Shown one piece after another: positions 35,218-46,766 of a DNA stretch of 64,000 nt. The position numbers were made by a program, and so were the translations under genes. Origin of the DNA: Turnera subulata (taxonomy: Eukaryota > Streptophyta > Magnoliopsida > Malpighiales > Passifloraceae); assembly GCA_028386065.3 (NCBI GenBank), contig JAKUCV010002077.1:4112-68111 (forward strand). Reading direction: 5' to 3'. How positions within the stretch are numbered: position 1 is the first letter of the stretch; every line of letters starts with the position of its first letter. Under the pieces are notes generated by a model. That model was not told where the DNA came from. It made no database searches and saw nothing but the letters and a program-made list of their open reading frames with translations.

Positions 35218-36450
35218 AGTACTTCTTCTCCGTTGTAAAACCGTTATGAAATAAATAAAACAAGCTTTCTTTTTAAATCAAAACTCTTATGTTACGAAAT
35301 CTCAAGTTAAATAGGAAAACAAAACATCTCAAAGCAAAACAAAAATTAACAATAAGGATGTAAAATCAAACATAAAGAAATTAAAAACAAAACTCTTTTA
35401 ACAAAACCAAATCATAAAGAAGTTAAAACAAAACATGTTTTCATGTCCGACGCTCTAGGTCGGTCGTAAACATCCTCGATCCCGAGAAACGTGACATGCA
35501 CAGCTAACGGTGACGTCGGTTTCCCTCGTGAAAAAGACGTCCGTTTTCTCGCAAGGTGACGATGGCGTCACGAGCACGTCCTGTGTCCCTCGAAAGAAAC
35601 ATTATCCACTTGTTCACAAATTCTGCATGAGCCAAAAACGTCTGTCAAGTCTCGTATCCCTCCATAATGTCCGAACAGGTGTAAGCTTGTTGCACATGCA
35701 CTCTACTCGAGGTATGGTCCCATCAGTCTAGCCACAACGGTCACGGATGCATGTGATAAAAGATGCAGGAAAAAGTCATAAAAAGAATAAAGCAAGGTAA
35801 CCAAGGCGATAAAAAATGGTGAGATGGAAAAGAGCTGAAAACATTTGCGTTTGTAGCCCCAAAAACATATAAAGTAACGAAGCAAAATTTCAATCCATGT
35901 TAAAATTTTCAAAAAGAAAAATCCAATCAACGACGAAATTTTCAAAAAGCAAAACCTCGAAGATCGAAAATGGTTTAAAGTTTTGTGAAGGGAATCTGCT
36001 TTCCCTATCCCCGAAAAATATTTTATTTTGTTTTTTTTTCTTTTTATTTTTCTTTTTTTTCTACCTTTTTTTTCCTTTTTTTTGTTCTTCTTCTTTTTTT
36101 TCTTTTCTTTTTTTTTTGTTTCCAACTCTTCTTTTTTTTCTCTTTCTCTTTTTTTATTATTTTTTTTCTATTTTTTTCTCTTCCCATTTCTTTCCTTTTA
36201 CTTTATTTATTATTTTTTTCTTCTCTTTTTTATTTTTTTTCTTTTTTTTCTTCACTTTTTTTTTCTTCTTTTCTCTTTTTTTTTGGGAATAGGTGGGGTC
36301 TACACTTTGGAAAACAGGTAAATATTTTTCTATAAAAGGCAAAACAACGGAAAGCAAAAACCACGAAGCATCCAAAAGGCAACAAAACGCTCAGGCAAAG
36401 AAAACACCATACTCAGAAAAAAAAACAAAACACCAACGCGTCCAAACACG
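35218..36450. other. Noncoding interior, with a 270-bp C+T tract
   Basis: From 35218 to 36020 there is no supported ORF. About 36020-36290 is almost pure T and C, which creates long artificial open frames on both strands. After it the sequence is A-rich until 36450. Confidence 0.6.
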
Positions 36451-37133
36451 ATGCCTGCTCCATCATCCGTCTTCTTCGTCGAAGGTGCCTCCCTAGGCAG
36501 GAGAAACCGGCTGGCCTACAGCATGATCAACGAGCGTCCGGAGGAACTACCGAACGAGCTCGGCAGGATGCCCTGTCTGGTCTTCGTCGACGAACTCTAC
36601 TCCTCCAGATTCTTCGTCACTCCCATGGAAGAGACGTTCTTCCTAGAGGACCAAGGCACTTTGAGGACCTCCATCTACGGCCGGGCCAATTTCGTCATGC
36701 TTTCATCTCTGAAAGACTTCAGGAATTCAACCTAGAGCCCACTTGCCATTTCCTGGACCAAGGCACCTACTACCAGCTCTCGATGACTGCCCAGAGCATG
36801 CCCAGAGTCACTCGGTTACCCGCAACTTGGCCAAAGGCCCAACTACTGGTGTGGAACTGCAGAGGAATCGGTAGGCGTTCCCAGGAGTTCTCGCGTACCC
36901 TGATGGACCTGAAGAACCAGTACAAGCCCAACATGGTTCTTCTCATGGAGACCCAGTGGCAGCCTGAAGGCGTTCACAGTGTCATTCCACTCCGGTCCCC
37001 TCCAGCAAACCTGTTCGAGCTTCCTAGCCAGAACAACGCAGGTGGCATGTGGTTCTCGTGGAACGATAGCATCAGGGTCAACATTAACAATGACCCCAAT
37101 AGCTTCAGGGTCAACGTTGTACCGAGAAGATGA
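36451..37133 (+). pseudogene. Antisense ORF with LINE endonuclease-like start, one frameshift
   Basis: Two open stretches, 36451-36735 (94 codons) and 36783-37133 (116 codons), are in different frames. The second frame stays open upstream to about 36712 and reads on from the first, so one frameshift probably split a single ORF. The first part, with LGRMPCLVFVDELYSSRFFV, is unknown to me. The second has LLVWNCRGIGRRSQEF and MVLLMETQ, the first two catalytic motifs of EEP-type LINE endonucleases, and GGMWFSWND. It stops before the later catalytic motifs, so no nuclease is expected. The DNA is GC-richer than its surroundings. Either a LINE or host gene fragment was captured, or this is an antisense ORF of the element family. 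Confidence 0.6.
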
Positions 37134-37219
37134 ATGTTTTTTTTATATATTAATATCAGTGTAATAATAATATTAGCAATATTAATAATATTTATGTTTC
37201 TGCATATTTATGGGATCAT

Positions 37220-37273
37220 TTACCTCTTATGTGTATGTTCTGTGGCAAGCTGGCGTCCCTCGACTGGATCCAT
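37220..37273 (-). CDS. 17-codon ORF MDPVEGRQ, vestigial gag start?
   Basis: Starts at ATG 37273 on the minus strand with MDPVEGRQLATEH, matching the ORF at 23474-23557 of the related element. It ends at AAGAGGTAAATG, where the stop overlaps an AG|GTAAAT splice donor-like word. Too short to assign a function. Confidence 0.3.
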   Translation of the reverse strand: MDPVEGRQLATEHTHKR

Positions 37274-37372
37274 CATGTACTAACTAAATCATATAAAATA
37301 ATAACAAATGGAGCGAACTATGCAAACAAGAACAACAAGCACACAAGGACAACCCAAGAAGACATAACGCCT

Positions 37373-37384
37373 GCTCCGCTACCA
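37373..37384 (-). promoter_or_regulatory. Primer binding site, second large element
   Basis: The minus strand reads TGGTAGCGGAGC, four bases inside the 5' LTR. Confidence 0.8.
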
Positions 37385-38028
37385 AAAAAGAAGCGCCCCG
37401 ACCCGTATTTACTGTACATAGTAAACATGTGCCAGAACTGTAACGACCCAACCAAACAAGCCCAGCATACAGTGTAAACAATAGAAAACTGGCTCAACAG
37501 CCCAAAATATAAACATCAGAAATCTGGCCCTTCGGCCCAACATCGAAACATATCACCCGAACCCGGGATCATCTATAACATCACAACCGGCCCAATGGCC
37601 CAACCATAGCAACAAATAGCACAGCGGAAGACTTCTAAACTCACAAAGACACTGTATGCGACACTGATGCAAACTAATGGATCCGAGTCCTGTCCAAGGG
37701 ATAACGCCGCAGTCGGTCTGGAATGCAACATTCCTGAACCACAAATAACTCAACCTACAGGATGAAAGCCCGCAGGTGAGGGGTGAGTCCGAAGTGCCCA
37801 CCAACCATGGATAGACGATCAATATGCAACACTATAAATTACTCAAAGTTGAAAACAAGCATAACAGCCAAACCAAAAGACAAGACCCAAAACTAGTCCA
37901 AGACCCAAAAAGACTTAAACAAAATCCAACTTCAAATTTTTTCTTTCCGGGCCCCGTCACGGATAAGCTAGGGGTCAGACCTGGTTCTCAATATATTTCG
38001 GGTGCCAGATCAAATCCAAGAGAGCCCA

Positions 38029-38443
38029 GGGATCGACATCCCAAAAATAGAACCCAGGGATAGACATCCCAAATATAATCACGGGATAGACATCCCAAGC
38101 ATAGACATGCTTATCAAAAGTAACCCATAACATGGCCACCACAAAACAGTCTTAAACCATCGGGTCCTACCACTACTTACCACGTGACAATTATATCATC
38201 ATTATCCAAATCCAAATCTCAGGGATCAACATCCCTAGCCAAAATACCGGGATAGACATCCCAATCCAAAACCGAGGATCGACATCCTTATCACATTTAT
38301 TATTTAATCCATTATACTTAATACCAAAAAGACACAAGGATAAACATCCAAAAACTCAACGTACGGGGATAAACATCCTAAAACCAATCAAGATACTGGG
38401 ATAAACATCCCGACAACAATCAAGACAATGGGAAAAACATCCC
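38029..38443. repeat. GGGATNNACATCCC palindrome array, right LTR
   Basis: Same ten-unit array as 32211-32625. Small differences include GGGATAAACATCCT in place of GGGATAAATATCCC. Confidence 0.85.
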
Positions 38444-40161
38444 GAAACAAACCACAGCAAATGCAACACTCAACAGTGCAACAATCATCAAACACAACAA
38501 CCGAGTAATATAGGCACATATTGAAGGAAATCTATCCTCACCTTAGCCGATTACTCAACTCTGAAGACAATGACCGGTCCAAAGCCGGCTCCTCGGGAAA
38601 CTGCCCGATATCAAACCTATACAACAAAACAACATGCTCACATAAATGCACATAATTGGTATGCTATGATGCCATAAATTGTAAATTAAACCCCCTTCGG
38701 TTATACGTTATCATCTCCATAAGATTATTTTACTTGCCAAATATAATTACCAAGTATTATTATTTTTTTTTTCAAAAAAATATTATTATATATACTTAGT
38801 GAAATATTTCCCAAAATATACAATACCATATTTATTTCCAAATCATTTTCATAGCATGTATACCCCTTTTCTAAAATTATTTACTCTATAATAATTTTTT
38901 CAAAGGATATAATCATATACTATATAATTATATTACTTTCCAGAAAATATTTAACCAATTTCCATAAGAATTAAAATCATAAAATTTCCATGATTATTAT
39001 TTACGATAATATAATTTTCTAGAGAAATTAGTTGTTCATATATTTTTGAAATATATCCATTATGTATATATATATCAAAACTATTTACCAAGTATTTATA
39101 ATTTTTCAAAAGATACAAACCTTACACTATATATATATTTTCCAGAAAATGTGTATATTCCATAATATATTTATATACATATTTTTATTTATTATTTTCA
39201 TAGTTTTATTTCCATAAAAATATTTACTATAATATACATTCTATTCCAAAAATAAATTTTCCAGAAACTAGTCACTTACACTTACATATGTATATATATT
39301 CCAAAATATTCTCATAGAGTATTTATCCAGATTTTGTTTACTGTTATATTTTATTTTATTTTTATTTATTTTTTTAATTTTCGGACTGGGCCAAATAGTG
39401 CCAGCCCAGACCCTTGCACAGGCCAATCCAGGGCCCCAACAGGAACCCAGGTGTCGGCCCGTGCAATAGGCCCAGCGACACAGCCCAGCACCCAAGCCTC
39501 AACCAGGTCAAACCCAACCCATAATCAGCCCGCGACCCGGACCGTTCGGGTCAGACCCGCCACAATACGGGTCGTCATCAACCAAGCTCAACTTGTGGGC
39601 TCCGGCAGTGGCACGAACGGAACGAGGGCGACGACGGCGCACGAGGCGACCGCGATGCAGGTCTGACGACACGGGCATGGCGCCTTCACTGGCGGCAGCG
39701 GGTCGCGTGGGTTGGTAGTGACACGACCCGAGATTCCTATGGCTTCTTCCGGCGGCGTCGACAGATCGAGGCAGAGACGAACTCGTCATCGGCGTTCCGT
39801 GGCGGTGGAGATGCGGCGGTGACTGCAGGGAACAGCGAGCAGAGCGGCGATGGTGTGGGCGAGGTGATGGTGGCCGGCGGTGGCTCCTTCTCCTCTCCCC
39901 TTTTTCTTCTTTTGTTTTTTTTTTTTTTCATTTTCTCTCTTCCCTTCTTTTTCCTTCCGATTTCCATTTCTCTTTTTTTTTTCTTATTTTTCTTCTTCTT
40001 CTCTCATTTTTTTTTCCTTCTCCTGATTTTCCTCGTCTCTTTTTTTTTTCTTTCTTTTTTTTCCCTCTCCCTCTCTTTCTCTTTTTTTTTCTTCCTTTCT
40101 TCTTTCCCTCTTCTCCCCTTTTTTTTTCTTTTCAGGTTCACGGTATATACAGGAGATGATA

Positions 40162-40166
40162 CTGTG
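40162..40166. repeat. Target site duplication CTGTG, left of solo LTR
   Basis: CTGTG precedes the solo LTR at 40167 and recurs at 43225-43229. The left LTR of the host element has a single ATACTGTGCATC at the same place. Confidence 0.9.
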
Positions 40167-42448
40167 TGTAACGTCCCGAATTTTCATAATTTGATTTTTT
40201 TCGGAATTTTCGAAATTTTTATTCCAATTTTACCCTTGAGGTAATTTCGAGTTTTTAGTCGAGGAAATAAATTATTATGCCCTGGAAATGTCAATTTTAA
40301 GTTGGTATTGTTCATGGTTTGGGTCCCGTGGGAAACGGATTCGAGATCGGGGTGAAACGCGAAGGTTAACGTGGTTACTAGTGAAACTACGTCGTTTTGG
40401 AAAAGAAAGAAAAGAAAAAAAAGGGGGGACGCGTTGACCAGGGGGTTGACCGCGCCTAAGTGGAACGACGGGTCGTCCACTAGGGCGGCCAAACCCTAGC
40501 CGCGCCCTTCCTTCTTTTTTTCTTTTCTCTTCTCCTTTCTCTTCACTTTTCTTCTTCTTTCTTTTCCCCGGACGGCGCCCCCATCTTTCCTCTCTCTCTC
40601 TTCCTCTTCTCTTCCCCTCACCTCTCCTTTCTCTTCCTCTTCCCCAATCGCCCCTTGCCGTGTCTCAAGCACCAGTCGCCGCTGCCTTATCCTCTTTTCT
40701 TCTCCACGCGGCCGGATTTCTTCTCCTCGCCGTTTGTCGCAGGATCGTCCCTCGCTGGAGCACGCCGCCACCGCTGCTGCGGTCGGGAGGGGAAGGAGCC
40801 ACGAGCACGGGTGAGTACTCTTGCCCCCTCTCCTCTTTTCTTTTCTCAATTCCGGGTTGTTGTTGATGTGTTGTTGGCGTATGTTGATTGATGTGTATGG
40901 GTGTGTTTTGTTTCGGTCTCGGCGGGTCTTGTGTCGATGTTGGATGCAGGTTCGTCTGCAGTGTTTCGTGTTTGGGCCGGAGGTTGCTGGTGGTGGTGTC
41001 TGGCCGGAGCTGCGTTCTGCAGGGGTTGTGGGTTTCGGCACCAAGTGTGTGTGGGTGTTTTGTTCTCGGGTGTTGCTGTTGTTGTCGTGCTCGGGTCCCT
41101 CATCTGGCTTGGTTTTCGGTAAGGACCCAGACTTCTTCTTTGCTTTCTTTTCAATTCTTGGATCTTGTTTCGTAGTATAGCTCTTGGGGTCGGTTGATCT
41201 TGGATGGTTTGAGTAATTGTTGGCTTATTTGGGTTCGGCAGTGAGAGTGGAGCGTGTTCCTTGGTTGTTCGTTGGGGAACTGTTCCGGCGAGGTGTTGAC
41301 CGGAATCCGGCGAAGGCTCAGGAATTTTCCAGCGAAGACTCGGGTTTTTATTCCGGCATTTACGGTATTACCTCGAAGTGTAATTTTGATGTTTTTAGTC
41401 TCATTCATGGCATGTACTAATAATTCAGAATTGGGTTATGTAATTAATTGTGTTTAGTGGAAACCGAGAGTGTGAGTAGTATGAGGCCGGTAATTACCGA
41501 CACGGGTAGAACCCTAGGCCGGGATGGACTTGGGCTCGGGAATGACCTTAGAACGATATTTAGGAAAAGCCGGGCCCAGGCCTGACATTCTGACCTTATA
41601 TGATAAAAGTTGTTTAATGGACTCGTAAGATATGGGTTTAAGGCTAATGTCATATTTGGACTAATCGGACTTAAGGGTGTGGGCTTTAGGCCCGAGGACC
41701 TTCTTTGGACTTAGATGTGCTTAAGCCCGATGAACATTAGGACCCGAACGTTTGGAGTTTAGGTGGGTGGACACCTTGTTGGACTCAGATCCGAAAATGA
41801 CATAGTCGGGTAGTTAGGGTCGGGTTTTACTCAGTTGAGCATAACATCGGCATTCATGCATAGTTTGGTTTTGTTTCAAGACTGTTTTTGTGATGTATAT
41901 ATGTGCCGGTATTCAGGCACGGGTAACACCTCGGGAGCTGGAGGATCTGTTTTGGGAAAAGCTCCACAGGACAATCGTCGTTGAGGTGACTTTATACGTC
42001 TTTTTATGTCTGTATGCGTGAGCTTGTTGGATTGGTCTGTTTGAATTGCATGCTTGTTTGCTAACATGCTGTGATCCGTATTGTGTGCCTAAGTGTACCT
42101 TTTGCTTATGAGCTGGATATTTGGATTGTTATGGATTATAACATGTGGTGTGATTCTGGGTGTTTTGTGTGATGTATTGTGGGTCGGAGACCCGGTTATT
42201 TGATTGAGTTGATTTATCACACAACCCTGTTAAATCACAACTAATGGCACACATAAACTCATAATTTGTGAATTAAGATAATGTACAGTAGAAGTTAGGC
42301 TACTGTGTGCTGATGACCGGTTGGTTCGAGCGGGAAGTGATACCCCTCGGGTTTGCATGCGGGTTAGCATGTGGTATGCGGATTTGCATATGGGTCTGTG
42401 ATAACTGGTTCTACCTCCCTCCTTCTACCTCCCCCTTTCTACCTCCCT

Positions 42449-42480
<32 letters not shown>

Positions 42481-43224
42481 TTCTCTATGGATATATTTGG
42501 GCTTCGTGCCTGGTTTTATTTGGGCTTAAGCCTGGTTGTCTCATGAGACGGGACCGAGCTCGACGCACACAGTAGGGGGCCCTGAATAATAAATTATAAT
42601 AAGAAAAACTTAACACACAACAGATGGAGATTAATGAACTGTTTGCTTGATTGTCTTGGCATGTTAGTACTGGTTGTTGTATGTTGCTTACTTGTCTTGT
42701 TACTCTTCTTTCCTTTTGGACTTGTTCTGCACACCTACATAATTAGATTTATACTGCTCACTGAGTAGGCGATTCACATAATCGCCAACGTTGTTTTTCA
42801 GACTCATAGATAGCATGCAGCCTCTTCCTTCTTTTCCCGGAGTACGGACGTGGATATCCCAGTAGGTAGCTGTGCTTCATTTTCCCGGTTGGATCCATAG
42901 AGCCGGCATGCATATCATATACTTTTGCTATTTTATATTTTATCTTAACTTCCGCTGCATTGGGTTTTTTTTTTGAGATGTCACTATTGATTTTGATTAC
43001 ATTATCGGCGGGTTGCCGGGATTTGTTATTGAAGATGTTTCGGCAGGATGCCGGGTTGTCTTGTGGCTTGTTAAGCCGGATTGTTTTGTTCTTTATGACA
43101 TCTCGTTTTATTAAGAATTTTGGATAATGTTGGTATTGGGTTTCGTGTCCTGGGTTTCAGGGGTATTTTGGTGATTTCCATAAGTTTAAGTATTTTATTA
43201 TTAAATTGGGACACGGGTGTTTCA
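40167..43224 (+). mobile_element. Solo LTR, gypsy-like, 3.06 kb
   Basis: Runs TGTAACGTCCCG to GGGTGTTTCA with a CTGTG duplication and no internal region, so it arose by recombination between two LTRs. It is related to the LTR at 43620-46766 in inverted orientation: both have a CT or GA microsatellite beside a GGGACCGAGCTCGACGCAC-type segment. C+T tracts lie at about 40505-40650 and 42414-42485. The GC-rich open frames at 40650-41180 occur on both strands and have no protein motif. Confidence 0.9.
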
Positions 43225-43229
43225 CTGTG
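43225..43229. repeat. Target site duplication CTGTG, right of solo LTR
   Basis: Partner of 40162-40166. Confidence 0.9.
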
Positions 43230-43520
43230 CATCAACCGCCTCAATAATGCAGGCGGGTCCGATTCGGACCAGAAAATAACTGATACCCCTTTAGTTATTT
43301 TCCGGTATGATTTTTCTGAGGATTCCAGGACCCGAAAAATACCAACTTAGGTCCGAAAAATCCACGGAAAAATTTCAAGCGCGGGAAAAGACTCGTTTTT
43401 GAAAAACGTTACCCGATTTACCTTGAATTAATTACCCAAGATTAATTCATTCGGTAAATCACAGTAAAAAGACTTTTACAGTCCCGGTATAAATACCAAA
43501 TTTTTTCCCGGGCTGTTACA

Positions 43521-43619
43521 GTACCCCTCGGGTCCTGTAATAATAGTGAGTTACATTCACAAAGACGGCAACAAGGGGATAGGTGGGTACGACCTTCAAT
43601 TAGTACAGTAGTGAGTGTA
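43521..43619 (+). mobile_element. Right part of the LTR split by the 31570-43520 element
   Basis: Begins with the GTACC duplication and CCCTCGGGTCC, continuing the LTR fragment that ends at 31569. It is cut at 43619 by the next element, whose left flank is GTGTA. Confidence 0.6.
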
Positions 43620-46600
43620 TGAAACGCATGTATCCCAAATTATCCAACTAAATTAATTATAACTTGTGAAATGACCAAATTGCTCTTTCTATCCGAGATA
43701 CGATACAAACAACATAATCATTGTAGAATTATACAATAAATTCAATAACAACGAGTATGCAGCGGAAGACAATATATATAACATGTATGCAGTGAACTTC
43801 TATAGATCCGACCCGAGGAAAGGATAACACTACCACCTGGTGATATGCACTCCTGATCATCGATCAGTTAACCTGTGCAAAAACTGTGAGGGGGTGAGAC
43901 CAACCACTGTCTCACCGCAAACAAATAAACCAAAGTATACTGATACAAATCAACCACATATACTGGCATCAAGCAGTAGCAACCACAGTGCACAACAAGT
44001 ACAATGCACAATAGAAAATCATCATCAGAGTTTAAACTTACAGCTATCTTTAATCATCTTATTATTGTTATATTTTATCATTATTAGAGTTTAACATTTT
44101 ATTAGGGCCCTCTACTGTGTGCGTCGAGCTCGGTCCCGACTCATGAGACAACCAGGGCATAAGCCCAATATAATCAGGGCAAGGCCCAATACAATCAGTG
44201 AGAGAGAGAGACAGACAGAGAGAAAGAGGGAGGTAGAAAGGGGGAGATTGAAAGAGGGAGGTAGAACCGGTCATCACAGACCCATATGCTAAACCGCATA
44301 TACCATGCTATCCCGCATGCAATCCCGAGGGGTATCACTACCCGCTCGAACCAACCGGTCAACAGCCCCACAGTAGAATTATTTTTAGTGTACATTATTC
44401 CCAGTTATACTTAACAAGAATGTGTGCCATACGTTTTGTTATCCAGGGTTGTGTGGATTTAACATTTTGTTCTCAAGTCCGGGCCTCCGGCCCACAAATC
44501 ACCACACACCACAAATCTATATCTCATGTTATTTAGCATAACAAAACAAGTCATGCTCGACAGGCACAATATGTCACATCAGACAACAAGTCACATAATC
44601 AGGCACACCACATTATAGGCATCATCAACATAATACACTATGCAATTAACAACATGAACACACCAGGCATACACGCATACAGCATTCAACAAACAAATAC
44701 TAACACTTTGTATATCATGTTAATTAATCGAGTATTGTAGGCAGTAATGCATACAAGGGTTTATATGTCCTCACCTGGGCCATAATTCTTGCCTCGGAAC
44801 CCGAAGCCTCGTTCCACCTCGACATTCCTATGTCCGTAACCTCCTACGAACATACACATCATATAAGATGTTTATTCATGACAATTGAGTAAATGCATAT
44901 TAATAACATGATCTCGAGTTAAACCCGTGACACTAAGCCCGTTACTAAAGATCAGGGTCTAGATCCAAACAACTCAAATTCCCAAGTTCCGTACTTACTT
45001 TAATCCAATTGACTACAATTGGGCCTAGAGTGTATTATTTCTAATCTCCAAAATACAACATTGGGCCTAAAGTCCACATCCATATTAGTCATTGGGCCTA
45101 AAGCCCATACATCCAATTATTTGGCCTAAACCCATATACACTTAATGCCATAAATTGGCCTGAGCCCGGCCCGCTTTTAATATCATATTAGAACAACTCC
45201 CGAGCCTAGTATTTCCGGCCTAACTGTTCTACCCGCATCGGTGAAATTCCGACCACGCGTCACTCAACTTGCCACACTCGGTTTTTCACTAAGTCCATTG
45301 CATATTGGTACATCGATTAATGTCGTACATGACATGACATGATCGGAAAGTAAATTATACACATCATTCGAGGATTACCGTGTAAGGCCGATTAAAATTA
45401 TTGTCTCGCCGGAGAAGAGTCTCTCGCCGGATCCCGGGAAGCCCTCGCCAAAACAGTAACTGTGACACCGGAAAAATCCTCCACGGCCTGGAAAACGCTT
45501 CACTCCAACTGTCCAGCAAGAACACAACCTGACACACATGAATCTGACATTCTTAAATCAAACAAACTGACCGAAAGGAGATTTAGAAGTCGTTGGGACT
45601 TACAGGAATCGAATCCGTGCACAGCAACAGCGGATACATGCGCCAAGGCCCTGTATTTATCGAACCATAACAAACTGAGCCCGAGTCCCTGCACCTGCAG
45701 ACCCCACCGGAGAACCCAAATTCGACTACTACACAACTGCAGCAACAACACACCCGACCACTTCACCACCATCGCGAACACACACGCCACCACTCACGAA
45801 CCCAGAGGTCATCCACAGCGAAAACATTCCATCAACACCAGAATCAAGAATAAAGAGAAGGAAATAAGTGAAAGGAAAAAAGAAAGAGAAGAACCGAGAG
45901 AGGAGACAAGCTGGTGGCTTACCTCGTCGGCGATGCAACCACACGCGAGAAGAGAGCCCAGCCTTGCACACAAGTCCTCTCGGATCTCATCACGGGCCAA
46001 ACCCGGCGTCGCTCTGCCGACGTTGCAGACGGCAGCGGCACACTCGAGTTTCGTCCTCGAGTCCCTGGCTACTACTTGACGTCCCCGAGCTCGTGCCTCT
46101 TTCTTCCCCAGAGAAGCAACAACGACGGCCCCGTGGTCGTGTACGTACGACGGTTCGAGGAGGAAATGAGAAGACCTATGGCGACGGCAGCAAGAGAGAA
46201 AGAGGAAGATAAAGGAATGATGGTGGCTCGAGGGAGGGAGAGATGTGTGCAAAAACGGAGAGAAAGAAAGAAAAATAATACAAACAAAGAGAGGGAGAGA
46301 AAAATCGAGGAGAAGAAACCGTGGGCGAGAGGTGAGGCGGTAGGAGAGAAAAAGAAAGAGAGAGAGGAGAAGAAAAGAAAGAAAAAGAGAATTAGGGTTG
46401 GTTGGCCGGCCTAGACCAAAACGACGTCGTTTTGGTCTAGGACGCAGTCAACTCTCCCCTGGTCAACGCACGCACAGTGTCTAGGTTTCTTTGTATTACT
46501 ATTTTTTTTTTCCTTCTCTTCCTTTAAGACAAAACGACGTAGTTTTAATAAAAACTACAACAACTTCGCGTTTCATCCCGGGACACCAATTGTTCCCAAA

Positions 46601-46766
46601 GATTCCGAATAAGGAAAAATTCCATAAGTAAATAAATTAATAATAATAATAATAATTTTTTTTTACCAAAGACTTCTGGAAATTTTGCAAGGGTAAAAAT
46701 GGAAATTAAATTCCGAAATTTTTAAAATTCCATAAAAATTAATTAACGAAAAATAGGGGTGTTACA
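43620..46766 (-). repeat. LTR of third large element, left copy (3' LTR)
   Basis: 3147 bp. It includes a GA microsatellite at about 44198-44265 and a G+A tract at 46185-46395. No coding sequence is supported; overlapping open frames at 45460-46410 are on both strands. Confidence 0.85.

Larger units (their letters stand above)
31570..43520 (-). mobile_element. Non-autonomous gypsy-like LTR element with antisense ORFs
   Basis: Minus strand, GTACC duplication. The left LTR is 31570-34651 and the right LTR 37389-43520, enlarged by a 3058 bp solo LTR. The interior is 2737 bp, bounded by a polypurine tract (34652-34664) and primer site. No gag or pol domain is visible on the minus strand. The interior instead has plus-strand ORFs at 34840-35217 and 36451-37133. 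The polypurine region, the AATTTCGTCCCCGAAATTCC word and the leader match the element at 18294-28699, so the two are related. Confidence 0.9.
37389..43520 (-). repeat. LTR of second large element, right copy (5' LTR), interrupted
   Basis: Colinear with 31570-34651 once 40167-43229 is removed. The first base is A where the left copy has T (GAAGCGCCCC follows in both). It ends GGGCTGTTACA at 43520, before GTACC. Confidence 0.9.

Noticed and set aside
35897..36335. Phe/Ser-rich ORFs resembling membrane proteins
   Set aside because: They arise from a 270-base T and C tract and occur in three frames at once.
40496..41180. ORFs up to 182 codons at the GC-rich start of the solo LTR
   Set aside because: Present on both strands, no motif, and inside a sequence with clear LTR ends and a target duplication.
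45462..46414. ORFs of 114-205 codons in the third element's LTR
   Set aside because: Overlapping opposite-strand frames in an LTR with a purine-rich tract; no recognisable domain.
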